Source: Aplectana chamaeleonis (lineage: Eukaryota; Nematoda; Chromadorea; Rhabditida; Cosmocercidae). Taken from it: DNA of 64,000 nt. The stretch spans positions 1 to 64,000 of the forward strand of contig JAPDOI010001390.1 in the NCBI GenBank assembly GCA_029168955.1. Reading direction: 5' to 3'. The translations under genes and the position numbers were made by a program. Below the pieces are notes generated by a model that worked only from the letters and a program-made list of their open reading frames with translations, made no database searches and was not told the DNA's origin. This document shows, piece by piece, positions 44,536 through 54,028 of the stretch; position 1 is the stretch's first letter; each line of letters opens with the position of its first letter.

Positions 44536-44803
44536 AAGGGGTCTGCAGAGTTGGCTTTGCTCGCAGCGACGAACAGCGCTGCGTGATGCAATATCGATTA
44601 CATTCGGCGGCCAGGGCGACCGACGCGGCGTGAAGGGCGACGAGGGTGAGCCACAGAGTGTTTTGACGCTGCGTGGACCCTGCGTCACTGCTTGCGAGCG
44701 GCAATTGACGCGGCGACGATGATGTCCGGAAACATTTTTGTCGCCGCGTCAAGGCTGACGCTTGGCGATCAGTCGCTGGTCGGTACAAGTCTGCAGACCC
44801 CTA
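44536..44803. mobile_element. Element with AGGGGTCTGCAGA terminal repeats
   Basis: Left AGGGGTCTGCAGAGTTG, right outside-in AGGGGTCTGCAGACTTG (16 of 17). Core is GC-rich with GACGCGGCG words in both orientations. 268 bp, non-coding. Confidence 0.6.
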
Positions 44804-44862
44804 AAAATGATGAACATCATAGTCGCAGAGTCGACTTTTCCACTGATGTAGTTACGTCACGC

Positions 44863-44997
44863 TGCGGTCTACGGCTGTTGCATCATGCGAAACGATGATA
44901 AGCGGGCTGGGAGAAAGGTGGGTCGTGCCGGGCCAAGTGGTCCCGGCACGTTAATCATCCTATTGCGTGATGCTACAGCCCTGTCTGCAAATGCGAA
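44863..44997. mobile_element. Small MITE (CTACGGCTGTTGCATCA family), copy 1
   Basis: Inverted ends CTACGGCTGTTGCATCATGC and GCGTGATGCTACAGCCCTG with a core GGGAGAAAGGTGGGTCGTGC. The core and ends match 51430-51571. Confidence 0.7.
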
Positions 44998-46307
44998 TCG
45001 GAATTCGGTTCCGAGAACGACAGCACACTTTTCTATCAGAAAAAATCATCTAAAATGCAGAAAAATTCTCTTCCCAACTTCCTTTACCGAGACTTCGGCA
45101 GCCTTTATCTGTCCAATGCGCGGCTTTTCGTGAGAGCAACTTGACAACTTGCAACGAGTAGCCATGTGGTCCCAGTGTCCATAACTTCATGAACGTTATG
45201 TTTACCGACTCAGAAAAGCTACAAAACGGTTTTTCAATCGTTGGATGCGAGGATCTCCGGATATCGTTGGCGGACTACGAACTGATTGGAGCTTCACGAG
45301 CAACAAGCATCTTATTGCGCTTTAGAAACTTTCTCGATCGACCAACTTCACTTTTGTTCTTATTGCAGGATTCTCCGAATATACATAGAAGCATTCACTT
45401 GATATTGCCTCCTTAGAAAGAATTTCCTGTTTGAAGCATGTGCATCGTGCACGAGGTCCTGCTCGGCAGTTGAAGGCTGCAGAGCCACCAGGGTCATTTC
45501 ATAGATAAGTAAATATGCCTCCGTGTTTTCAAGTGACATACCTCAACTCAATATGGGGCGGGAAAATACTTTCATCTTGGAAAAAGGAGGGGTCTGCCAA
45601 TAATTTTCCACCGCTTTGGTACGGCAATGTTTCCGAAGCACTGAATACTTGTTTAATTAGATTACTAACTCTTCTGGAGCTTTTTTACTACGGTTCTCGG
45701 CGCTCCTGAATATATAGGTAACGATACAGTACTGCGGTGTTCACGACCTGAACCACTGGCTACGAAAATTAGGGTGGATCTATAATTTTGCACTGTATTC
45801 CGCACGTATTCAAAGATCGCTTATAATTAGACATAGCAATACGGCAGCTCATCCGCTCTGCGATGACACTCTGCTCGGCTCCATGAACTAGAAATGGCGG
45901 AAAGACTTTACATAAAGGCGCTGTCATATCAATCCATCACCCCGCCAGTCGCAGAACCTCTACTAAGGCTCTCGTGTACCAGTGGCCTGGTCCCTGGTAT
46001 CGGCTCTGGACACATCTGAGGCAGAAAAAGGCCTTTTTGTCTTAGAAGTGATTCGAGGTGCAAATTGCTTGTTCTTTCTCAGCGGTGACCTACCTATTCG
46101 ATGCGAACCACTCTAACTCCTTCTGCTTGTCTTGCTTGCTTCGAATGTAGACTAGCAGGTTGAGCCGTTTATTGGAGTCGACAGGAACAGCAGCCCCTTC
46201 GATTTTGAACAAGGCGAACTATCCTTCAGTATATGTCTGGTTTTATATGTGCGGCGGATGACGAGATATACGAGGTGAGGCTGGGAAAGCGCACAGCGAG
46301 TCAATGG
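44998..46307. other. Unannotated stretch
   Basis: Frames at 45189-45416 and 45515-45709 carry no domain I recognise. No repeats with clear ends. Confidence 0.3.
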
Positions 46308-46491
46308 GCGCCGAGCAGGGATGTGCGGCAATTGCCGTTTGCCGTTTGTCGTTTGCCGGCCATTTTCAGGACTTTTTTGCCGTTTGTCGTTTGCCGAAAT
46401 TTTTGTGATTTTTCCGGCAAAACTCGGCAAAACATTGGAAGAAAACGCCACCTGTGCTCGCGACCATGTGGGTAGAATGGGTAATCCGTGA

Positions 46492-46604
46492 CCGTATACA
46501 TGAAACTACGGGAGCCTCCCAGGATGGTCCGAAGTCCGTCCGCCGCATACATCGGCTGGTTCTAAAAACCTTTCCGGGAAGCTCCCGTAGTTTCATGAAT
46601 ACGG
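46492..46604. mobile_element. 113-bp MITE inside hAT-like element 3
   Basis: CCGTATACATGAAACTACGG at left and its complement CCGTAGTTTCATGAATACGG at right; inverted arms of about 28 bp including GGGAGC(C/T)TCCC. Confidence 0.8.
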
Positions 46605-46753
46605 CCGCCGATTATCCGTTGTTCGCTTAACCGTTATCCGGGGTTTTGACTTATCTGGGTGGTAGTAAACGGGTTTGAAAACGAGAGTTAAGTCGCGGTA
46701 AGTTCGTGGTAAACTGCAGCGAGCTGTTTATTTGACGATTTTTAGGAAAGGTA

Positions 46754-46983
46754 CAGGCCATAAAACAACCAATGTCTCACCGTCGACTGCGTACCACGCG
46801 CTGCGCGACCGCACGTGCGTCGGAAGCAGACGAGTTTTGGCCGCCGCGCGACGAGTTTCGGCCGCCACGCGGCGGCCAAAACTCGTCGCGCGGCGGCCAA
46901 AACTCGTCTGCTTCCGACGCACGTGCGGTCGCGCAGCGCGTGGTACGCAGTCGACGGTGAGACATTGGCCGTTTTATGGCCTG
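46754..46983. mobile_element. GC-rich palindromic element, copy 2
   Basis: 230 bp, same arms as 15256-15519 (CAGGCCATAAAAC, CACCGTCGACTGCGTACCAC, GTCGGAAGCAGACGAGTTTT). It differs by two mismatches between its own arms near the left end and by fewer central 21-bp units. Flanked by GTA/TAC, so a TA target is possible. Nested in hAT-like element 3. Confidence 0.87.
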
Positions 46984-47213
46984 TACCAGAAATTGCTGAA
47001 ACTACGTTGTGAGCCACTAGCGTTTAGAGCCCATAGTGTTAAAAAAATGCCCCAAAAAGTGGTTCATTCTGTCTTTTTCGGAAAAACATTGATTCAGAAA
47101 AAAAAATTCCGAAGATTTTCTGAACTTTTCTCAGCTCGCGGTAAGTTCGCGCAGAACTGCACTTTGACACGAGCTGACAGAGAAATCGGAAATAGTGTGT
47201 GAATGGGGATAAC

Positions 47214-47267
47214 GATGGATAGCTTCCGAAAAAGTTCTCCGGGGGACTTTTTCAAAAGCTATCCATC
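47214..47267. other. Compact hairpin
   Basis: GATGGATAGCTT(CC)GAAAAAGT and ACTTTTTCAAAAGCTATCC pair with a loop CTCCGGGGG. Looks like the core of a small palindromic repeat; no terminator logic applies in this eukaryotic setting. Confidence 0.6.
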
Positions 47268-47439
47268 TTTTTCATTTATCATATACTAATTCCATTTCCT
47301 CTGCCATGTAGATAGTCCAACTCCAATGTGGTGCTTTCGTTTATGTTTCGACAGGTTTTGGTATAGCTAAAAGCAGCCGGAAGCAGTTCTGCGACACAGA
47401 AGCATTTTTGCGATACCCGTGGGCAAGGACTCTTAAAAA

Positions 47440-48010
47440 GTATGCCGCGGCACTGCCAGGGAAGTACCGCGACCCTCGACTGTGCCGCGATAGTACCACG
47501 GTAGTACCGCAGCAGCTCCTTGATAATTACTGTGCCGCCGTGATTCTCTTGCAGTGTCTTGAGTGTCGACAATGCCGCGACATTGCCGCGACAGTACCGC
47601 GGAAGCTCCGTGTTGGAGTCGTACGAACTCCGCAAGGATGCATCAGCGAACCCGTCTCGATTACAATTTACTGTTGTGTGGTAGAACAGGATCGTTGCTG
47701 GTTAAATAGCCCCAATTTGACGTTACTCCTAGGTCGCAATAACGGGGATACACTCTGTCCCTATCAGATAGAAGAAGTAAGCGCCGCAGGTGTGTATTTT
47801 TGTTCGTAGGTCCACCCACTTGTATTATGACTCATTTCATATGAGTTACTCGCAGTCGGTCCTATTTTTGTGAGAGCGCAGCCACCGATTACGGAGCCGC
47901 AGCGACACCACCGCGGAGCGGCAGCAGCACCACCGCGGAGCCGCTGCAGCACCACCGCGGAGCCGCAGCGGCACCACCGCGAAGCCGCAGCGGCACCATC
48001 GCGGGGCCGC
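47440..48010. repeat. GCCGCG-rich repeats, including a 22-bp tandem array
   Basis: From 47879 to 48010 a 22-bp unit (GCAGCGGCACCACCGCGGAG-type) repeats about six times. Upstream, 47440-47620 holds dispersed GTACCGCG, GCCGCGACA and TACCGCGG words of similar composition. All inside hAT-like element 3. Apparent Arg/Gly/Ala-rich frames are repeat artefacts. Confidence 0.88.
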
Positions 48011-48501
48011 CACGACATTGCCGCTGCGACTCGGCGATAGTGCCGCTTCGGTGTCTGTAGGAGCTGAAGCCGCTTCGTTGCGAAGCCGCAGCGGCGAATC
48101 CTTTGATTTCCATGAGGTTCCATATGTCTTGTTTTTGTTCATCTGATGCCTTGAAATGGAACTAATCATTTGAAATGAAATCATTCGAATGTTGACATAA
48201 GTATTGGAAAAAAGAGGAAAATAGTAAAGCGGCACATTTGAATAATTTATGGGTCAATATAAGGGATGAGGCTTTTTGCCGTTTGCCGATTGCCGGCCAT
48301 TTTTGAGATTTTCTTGCAGATTGCCGTTTGCCGAAATCTCAAAATCGTTTGCCGCACATCCCTGGCGCCGAGCCAGCACGGGAGGCGAAATGTGCACAAG
48401 TGATGAGGCGAAATGTCATGAATTCAAATCGCAGTGAACGAGCGATTACGAAATAGGTGCAACAATTACACTGTGGAATGAGGGAAATAAGGGTGGTGGG
48501 A

Positions 48502-48643
48502 ATCGTGTATCAACACCCCCAAGGAGGTGGGAGAAACGGGACAGACGCAGCCAGTGAGCTGTGGCTAGCCCAGTGTTGCGTCCAATCAGGAACCTCGCTT
48601 CTCCCCCGAATCTCCAGCCTTCTGAGGGGTATTGATACACGAT
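48502..48643. mobile_element. 142-bp MITE upstream of the six-exon gene
   Basis: ATCGTGTATCAACACCCCC at left; right outside-in ATCGTGTATCAATACCCCTC. Ends about 160 bp before the gene's first exon, so it lies in the probable promoter region. Confidence 0.75.
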
Positions 48644-48798
48644 GGCCGCCACCCGGGAAATAATATGAAGGGATGGCAAATAGATAAACTTACGGTTAGG
48701 AGGTGAATGGGTCTATCATGTACACTATAGCACGAACATACTGTCAGCAGGGGAATTTTATGGGAAGTTCAGGAATAATTATCTAATAGAAAGTGAGA

Positions 48799-48804
48799 TT
48801 TCAG
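48799..48804 (+). promoter_or_regulatory. Possible spliced-leader trans-splice acceptor
   Basis: TTTCAG preceded by GTGAGA, 33 bp before the ATG at 48838. This fits nematode outron acceptors. It could equally be a cis acceptor for an unseen upstream exon. Confidence 0.45.
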
Positions 48805-48837
48805 GATCGATTCTGCCCTGCTCGTCTTCATAGGCCA

Positions 48838-51090
48838 ATGCAGCTCGTCCTTGCTTTCGTGCTATTCCACTTGTATCTTGTCTATGCGATCGTGCATGGT
48901 ATTTCAAAAACAATCATTCGTAACACCTGTATCAAAGGGTCGCGAATAATGCCACAGTTCCCCAGTTTCTCCCAATGCAAAGAAAAGGTAATTTTCTCAC
49001 CACTGGGGCACTCTTGTTTGCGAAATTATGGCGATTTTCCTTTCAGATTATAGTGTTTATAACGTCTATGTTTGTGTTCCATTGGCTCTCCAGAAGCGTT
49101 CTTGGTATCTCGGCTGGATGGGAATATATCTCCGGCTGGGTCCTTCACCTTCGTCCACAAATCAACATTAAGCCGCAGCTGGTATGACGAAATTCCCTAA
49201 GGGCTACACCGAAGAGTAAGAGCAATTCGTCTGTCATTTTAAGAAGCTAGTCAGTCTAACGGATCCTCACTCTCATTCCACTAAATCGAGCATGTCTATT
49301 GACCTGGATCAGGTGGGTTCACTTAGGCGCGTATGTGTCAGCTGCGTGCATTGATCAACAAACGTTTGCCATCGCCCGTATGTAGCGTAAAACTCACCCG
49401 TGTTTTGAGTCAACTGTTTAGGTGGACGCTGATGTAAATGTTTTCATTAGTCCGGAGAAGGAAGAGCTAGCGGGGGTCATGAAAAGTGTACAGATGGCAA
49501 GCGACACTGCCACATTTGCAAGTGACCTTCTATCGTAAGTGGCAGTCTTGGTTCACTTGTGCTTCAATTGGTTACTGCTAAACGGAAAGCCCACTTCAGA
49601 AGTCTTACGAAGTCCGACTCCAAGTCTTCCCTGCTGGGCTGGTCTTCCTCCAGTAATGAAGATCCCGATGAAGTGGATTTAGATGCTGAGTTGGACAAGG
49701 CGTCTAAGACGGAGGTAGACACGTTTAGTGCTTAACCTTTGGTAACTTTGAGCAGAGTGCGTTTTCAGAATATTGCTGAGGAAAATAGTGTTGCGGGAGA
49801 CGAAAACGGTGACGAGCAAGATGCGCTACTGTTTGTACATCCCGATGAGGTCGCGAAGACGCCGAGGGCACGATTGACCCTGAAGGAAGTCGCAAAGGAA
49901 GTGTTGACTGAGGTTTGTTTTTCTCGGTAAGCAAATAAGAATCACTCTTGACTAGCTATGGTAGCTCTTCATTCGCCTTGAAATGCTGCTAGCTGTCGTA
50001 CATTTATCCCTCTTATAAGCCCTTTCTGTTAGGTGGACCGGAAGGTAACGTCGTTTTCTTAAGCTAAATACAAAAACAGGCCGGGATCATACTTCCAGCG
50101 ACTAGCGACGCGACGCAATGTTTACCATCCATATCGACCAAAAATCGATATCCCTGATGGGCACTGTCGCTGTCGCTTGTCGAGGGAAGTATAATCCCGA
50201 CCACACAATTTCACCAAGTCTTCATTTTCAATCAATTATATATTCCCCATCATTTTCAATAACCCGTCACCTTTAAATGTTCTTGGATGGTCGACTGAGG
50301 TTGGATAAGACTATTTGACAGTTACTTGATGTCCGAAACGGATCTGCTTGACCATGAGGATCAAGTCTTGGCAGGCCCACTTATGATGTTACTCTCCGGT
50401 TCCCCTAACATACCTTGGGCCTCAAATCACTTACTGAACACCACCAAACATTGCTCCCTTGCTAGGACTTTCAAAATTTGCTACCTATAGATTTTCTCTC
50501 AATCGATCTAATCTTCTTCCGATTGATTCATATTGGCTATAATTAGGTAACAATAGCAATCGCTAAAGAATCAGATACTGACGCCACATGGAAGCAAGCT
50601 CGACAGATAGACAAAGGATAAAAAGATAAAGTTCTCGGCGTACATCAATCTTCTGGGGATGCGCCACACATTTGACTTCCATTCAGAACAGTAGAAGCTT
50701 TGCGGGGGCCAGCCGATCTTCAAGCCACTGTTTTTATCCTACCAGACAAGCCTGGTATCAAATTACCGACCCCGGAGGGATAGATGGTTTGCCCTGGGCG
50801 AGGATCGATCACTAGACCGTGTGCGTGACAGTGGCACTTCTTGCCACGGCTCCACACTCGCCCTGACAGACAGAATGACCGATAAAAACCCTAATGTCTC
50901 AATTTCAGCCTTTCTCTTTTAGGTGCAGAACACCTCTGGCAAGAGCCGTATTCCTCGCCCACAAGCTCTTGACCGCTTTCGTATCCGAAATGCCATTGCG
51001 AATTCGCGACTGCGAAGACGATTTCTAAAACGGAGTCATTCGCCTTCTGACGAGAACGTCAATCTCTTAGATGACCTCGATAATGCATAA
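48838..51090 (+). CDS. Six-exon hypothetical membrane-associated protein (274 aa)
   Basis: Exons: 48838-48987, 49047-49181, 49422-49534, 49600-49714, 49769-49912, 50923-51090. All introns are GT-AG; coding lengths 150, 135, 113, 115, 144 and 168 sum to 825 with consistent phases and end at TAA. Exon 5 uses the TTTTCAG acceptor at 49762-49768. Intron lengths are 59, 240, 65, 54 and 1010 bp. Residues 1-24 (LVLAFVLFHLYLVYAIVHG) are a signal anchor or first membrane helix; 51-75 (IIVFITSMFVFHWLSRS) a second. Then an acidic Ser-rich middle (SSSNEDPDEVDLDAELDK) and a basic C-terminus (RIRNAIANSRLRRRFLKR) closed by an acidic tail. I recognise no family. AATAAA follows 58 bp after the stop. Start choice: first ATG after the putative SL acceptor; an upstream exon cannot be excluded. 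Confidence 0.72.
50079..50202. mobile_element. 124-bp MITE in intron 5
   Basis: GGCCGGGATCATACTTCC at left; right outside-in GGTCGGGATTATACTTCCCT. Core has CGACTAGCGACGCGACG and TCGCTGTCGCTTGTCG. Lies entirely within the 1010-bp intron. Confidence 0.75.
50690..50880 (-). mobile_element. tRNA-derived SINE in intron 5 (antisense)
   Basis: On the minus strand the head reads GTGTGGAGCCGTGGCAAGAA (A-box region), then CACACGGTCTAGTGATCGAT and GATCGATCCTCGCCC (B box), followed by a non-tRNA body with CCGGGGTCGGTAATTTGATA and GGCTGGCCCCCGCAAAG. I recognise this as a common strongylid-type SINE; that is from memory. Some A-box bases are mutated, so it is old. Confidence 0.6.
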
Positions 51091-51147
51091 CTTCTCAATA
51101 GGCTGCGTGTATAATGACAATCTCGATCACATTGTATTCACACGATG

Positions 51148-51153
51148 AATAAA
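51148..51153 (+). promoter_or_regulatory. Polyadenylation signal of the six-exon gene
   Basis: AATAAA, 58 bp after the TAA at 51088-51090. Confidence 0.65.
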
Positions 51154-51170
51154 GCTAAAAATTACAGAAG

Positions 51171-51473
51171 TTGGAAAGGTTCAATAATGCAACTAGACAT
51201 TGTGAATGGAATCCCATCGAGTCAGTTGACACATTCACGTCCTTCGTCATCGAATGCACCCTCAAGGTTAATCACTCCGACGTCGAGCCATTGTTCCGGT
51301 GTCGGGTTACCATTGTGAATGAACTTCTTCGGAATGACGAACTTCAACTTGCGGGAGCATGGCTAGAAATATCCTATACTTATATGGGACTCACATTATA
51401 CATACTATCCTTCTCGGAGCCAAATTTCGATCCGCAATTGCAGACTACGGCTCTTGCATCACGCGACACGTGA
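51171..51473 (+). CDS. Possible downstream gene or exon, unidentified
   Basis: An open frame directly after the polyadenylation signal, preceded by TTACAG at 51161-51166. It reads ERFNNATRHCEWNPIESVDT and ECTLKVNHSDVEPLF with gene-like composition up to about 51420, then enters a MITE. A GT donor is possible at CTCAAG/GTTAATC (about 51266). Could be a following operon gene, an alternative terminal exon or chance. No family recognised. Confidence 0.25.
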   Translation: MERFNNATRHCEWNPIESVDTFTSFVIECTLKVNHSDVEPLFRCRVTIVNELLRNDELQLAGAWLEISYTYMGLTLYILSFSEPNFDPQLQTTALASRDT

Positions 51474-51571
51474 TCACCGTGCTGGGAGAAAGGTGAATCG
51501 TGCCGGGATCAAGTGGTCCCAGCGCGATTATCATCTCGCGTGATGTAACAGCCGTTGTCCGCAAATGCGAG
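51430..51571. mobile_element. Small MITE (CTACGGCTGTTGCATCA family), copy 2
   Basis: Ends CGCAATTGCAGACTACGGC and, outside-in, TCGCATTTGCGGACAACGG, meeting at CATCACGCGA / TCGCGTGATG. Core matches 44863-44997. Confidence 0.75.
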
Positions 51572-51648
51572 AGGTCGATAATACGCTCTGAAAGCAACTG
51601 TTCAGTTAGGTCCATGGCTTTCCTCCTCAAAAATAAAAAAAAATAATC

Positions 51649-51784
51649 TCACCCGCGGGTGGTGCGGGCGGTTTAAGTCTCACCGGCGGCCGACAGTATG
51701 GTAAACTGATCAGCTGCTCTCTTTTCTCGGCCTTGTACAATTAGCGGGCCGGTGCACGCTACCGCACTCGCCAGCCGCGGGTGA
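51649..51784. mobile_element. 136-bp MITE with TCACCCGCGGG ends
   Basis: Left TCACCCGCGGGTGGTGCGGG, right outside-in TCACCCGCGGCTGGCGAGTG. Core GGCCGGTGCACGC / TCACCGGCGGCC. Confidence 0.7.
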
Positions 51785-51968
51785 TATTTAAATGTTTTTG
51801 TTGAGGAGGCAAGCAACGGACCTATTTATATGCTCTGTCCCAATCGAGTCGGCCGCTGTAGAGTCGATAGATCTCCCTCTGCGTCTCTAGTACGTTTTCC
51901 GTACTAGATACGTAGGGCTTGTTGATCGAATACACAGATCGCCACAACGTGGTTCCCCGCTGTGAGGG

Positions 51969-52098
51969 GTCGTTTATACTCCCGCCGCCGAGCGGTGCGG
52001 CACAGTGCATTTCTGCAGTATTGATCATGCAACGCGGCACGATCGATATTGTAGAATTGAACTTCTCCGCTCCGCTCGGCGGTGGAAGCATAAACGAC
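51969..52098. mobile_element. 130-bp foldback with GTCGTTTAT ends
   Basis: GTCGTTTATACTCCCGCCGC at left; right outside-in GTCGTTTATGCTTCCACCGC; followed by CGAGCGG pairs. Non-coding. Confidence 0.75.
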
Positions 52099-52298
52099 GC
52101 CCAAGGCGCGTCGCAGTGATGAGAGGGCAGACCCGGAGAGAGCGCTGCTTCTTTGGACTCTTCGATGGCTGTCTAGATTAGAACAGAATACAAATACAGT
52201 GGTGAACGTTCTTTCTCTGACTGCCTAACAGGTGCTGCCGATACGGTAGTGTCAGGTAGTGTCGGGTAGTGTACTAAAACAACAGGTTTATATTTCGT

Positions 52299-52557
52299 CA
52301 CCGGCACAAAATTCTCACGGAAGTGTTGTACTTTTTTTTTGCCAGAGTTTTCCATGTTTAGACCCCGATATCGTGATATCTTTATCACCGGTGAGGCTGT
52401 TTCCCTAATCCCTAGCCTGTTCAGCATCGGCAGCTCACATCCGGAGAAGGACGGTGTGTGGATGAAACCATACCGCTCTCAATTTCTTTTATACTCTACC
52501 CCTTATCAAATGGGTACCATCAGTTTTGTTTACCGTGAGAATTTTGTGCCGGTGGCA
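52299..52557. mobile_element. MITE (GGCACAAAATTCTCACGG family), copy 2
   Basis: 259 bp, ends ACCGGCACAAAATTCTCACG and outside-in GCCACCGGCACAAAATTCTC, the better preserved copy of the pair with 43220-43479 and in the same orientation. Confidence 0.85.
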
Positions 52558-52988
52558 ATTTATAATCGTCCACTAAAACAGTTAGTGTCGGTTGTAGTTC
52601 CCTTTTTTCGACGCAATTCATACTATTACAAACTTCGTGCGCGTATCGCCTCTGTAGGGCGCGAAATCATTCGATCGATAGCCATCTTCACATAGTTTTT
52701 CCGCACGGATTTGCGGTTTGTGCCAAAATCGTTTTTGAAGTTTTTCTGCTATTGGAGTGGAGGTTTCCATGTTGTTTTACGGTCGCATCAACATTCAATG
52801 AAAAAGGTTTTAGATTATCGGCCCAGAAGTGCTAAATGATCGACCCCACAGCAGCCATGATGTGGCCATAACTTTCAAGGAGCGCATTTTTAGAGTTTCA
52901 TTTGTCGCGAGTGTTGTCAGCTAGATCGCATCGCTTGATTTTACGCAAAAAAATTGAAAGTGATCTCCAGCAGTCGGGATGCCTTTAA

Positions 52989-54024
52989 AGGCAGTGTTCA
53001 CGATAATCGTCGATTTTGAGATTAAAGGCAGTGGTCACGATGAAAAACGTTATCGAAAAAACTACAAAAATCAGCTTAGATCAAAAACAGCTGAAAAACT
53101 ATGAAGGTAGCGCGGTGAAAAACGGTCTACAAATAGAGTTTCTTGGGCCCAAAGAAGCTGGTTCGTGCACACGTGCACAGCGATAACGAAACAGATCGCA
53201 GTCTCATGCCGAGCAGTCAAAAATCATCGACATTCAGAGGACGAAATAAATGCAAATTTAACGAATAAAAACAGTTGAATAATGAAAGCATCGCTTGAGT
53301 CAATGTTTCTGACTAGATGTGTACATAAATTCGAAGGTTCATTGATTGACATTCAATTTCAAGCTAGCTGATGTTCTTGATATAAGAGGTCATCGATGCC
53401 GATGATGTGGAGAGGGCTCGTCCACCATCAAAAGACAAGAAAGTTAAGGTTTCAAATTCGGCCCAAAACAGTGGTTTTTTCGCGATTTTTTCTTATAGGT
53501 CCTACTACTCGAGACCCAGGAAAGGATTTGGAGAGAAAAAGACGACAAGCATATTTGATCGCGACCACTGCCTTTAATCGCTAAATTGATTGTTTGGCCC
53601 CCGAGTAGAACTGAAATGACGAAGAAACCGAGAAAAACGCACCAGAAGGGCACGAAATCCTCAAGTATCAGCCCGCCTCTTAAGCATCAATGGAACTGTT
53701 CGTTGTGACAATGAAATCTTTTGTGGACCCGTCTTTTGCAATTCTCCATTCTGTGTTGCTCCGTTCTTTCCTTCGGGCCCTAACTAATACTGTTTTGCCC
53801 AAAATATTCTTCCATTTTCGATTAGTCCCATTTTTTACCGGTGACAACCGCCGTGAACATGTTCATCCAACCAGACAACTAGTCCAGGCCAAAGAATAAT
53901 GTCGCTGAAATAAGACGATTTAGTGCGTTTCTCGCCGTTTCTTCGCAATTTTGGTGACACTTGGTAGCCAACGCACTGTTTTGAGTGAAAAACTCGGGAG
54001 CGAAAATCATCGTGAACACTGCCT
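52989..54024. mobile_element. TTAA-type MITE, family A, split by a family B insertion
   Basis: Outer flanks TTAA (52985-52988 and 54025-54028). Left AGGCAGTGTTCACGATAATC, right outside-in AGGCAGTGTTCACGATGATT. Removing 53026-53577 restores GAGATTAA-TCGCTAAATTGATT, matching GAGATTAATGGCTAAATCGA in the uninterrupted family member at 58107-58601 (complement). Confidence 0.9.
53026..53573. mobile_element. TTAA-type MITE, family B, nested
   Basis: 548 bp, ends AGGCAGTGGTCACGATGAAA and outside-in AGGCAGTGGTCGCGATCAAA, with TTAA at 53022-53025 and 53574-53577. The left two thirds match the composite element at 28184. Confidence 0.9.
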
Positions 54025-54028
54025 TTAA

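Larger units (their letters stand above)
46308..48372. mobile_element. hAT-like element 3 with 8-bp target duplication
   Basis: The element is 46316-48364 (2049 bp). Ends CAGGGATGTGCGGCAATTG and, outside-in, CAGGGATGTGCGGCAAACG; flanks GCGCCGAG on both sides (46308-46315, 48365-48372), a perfect 8-bp duplication. Subterminal arrays repeat TTGCCGTTTGCCG-type words (46325-46400; 48272-48355). No transposase is visible. The interior holds three foldbacks and GC-rich 22-bp repeats. Confidence 0.9.

Noticed and set aside
47214..47267. Hairpin as a rho-independent terminator
   Set aside because: Eukaryotic context and no gene upstream; treated as a palindromic repeat core.
47764..48235. Gly/Ala/Arg-rich frames
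   Set aside because: They are translations of a 22-bp GC-rich tandem repeat.
49715..49768. Alternative exon 5 start at 49756 or 49758
   Set aside because: Either breaks the reading phase with exon 4 or meets a stop; the TTTTCAG acceptor ending at 49768 keeps phase 0.
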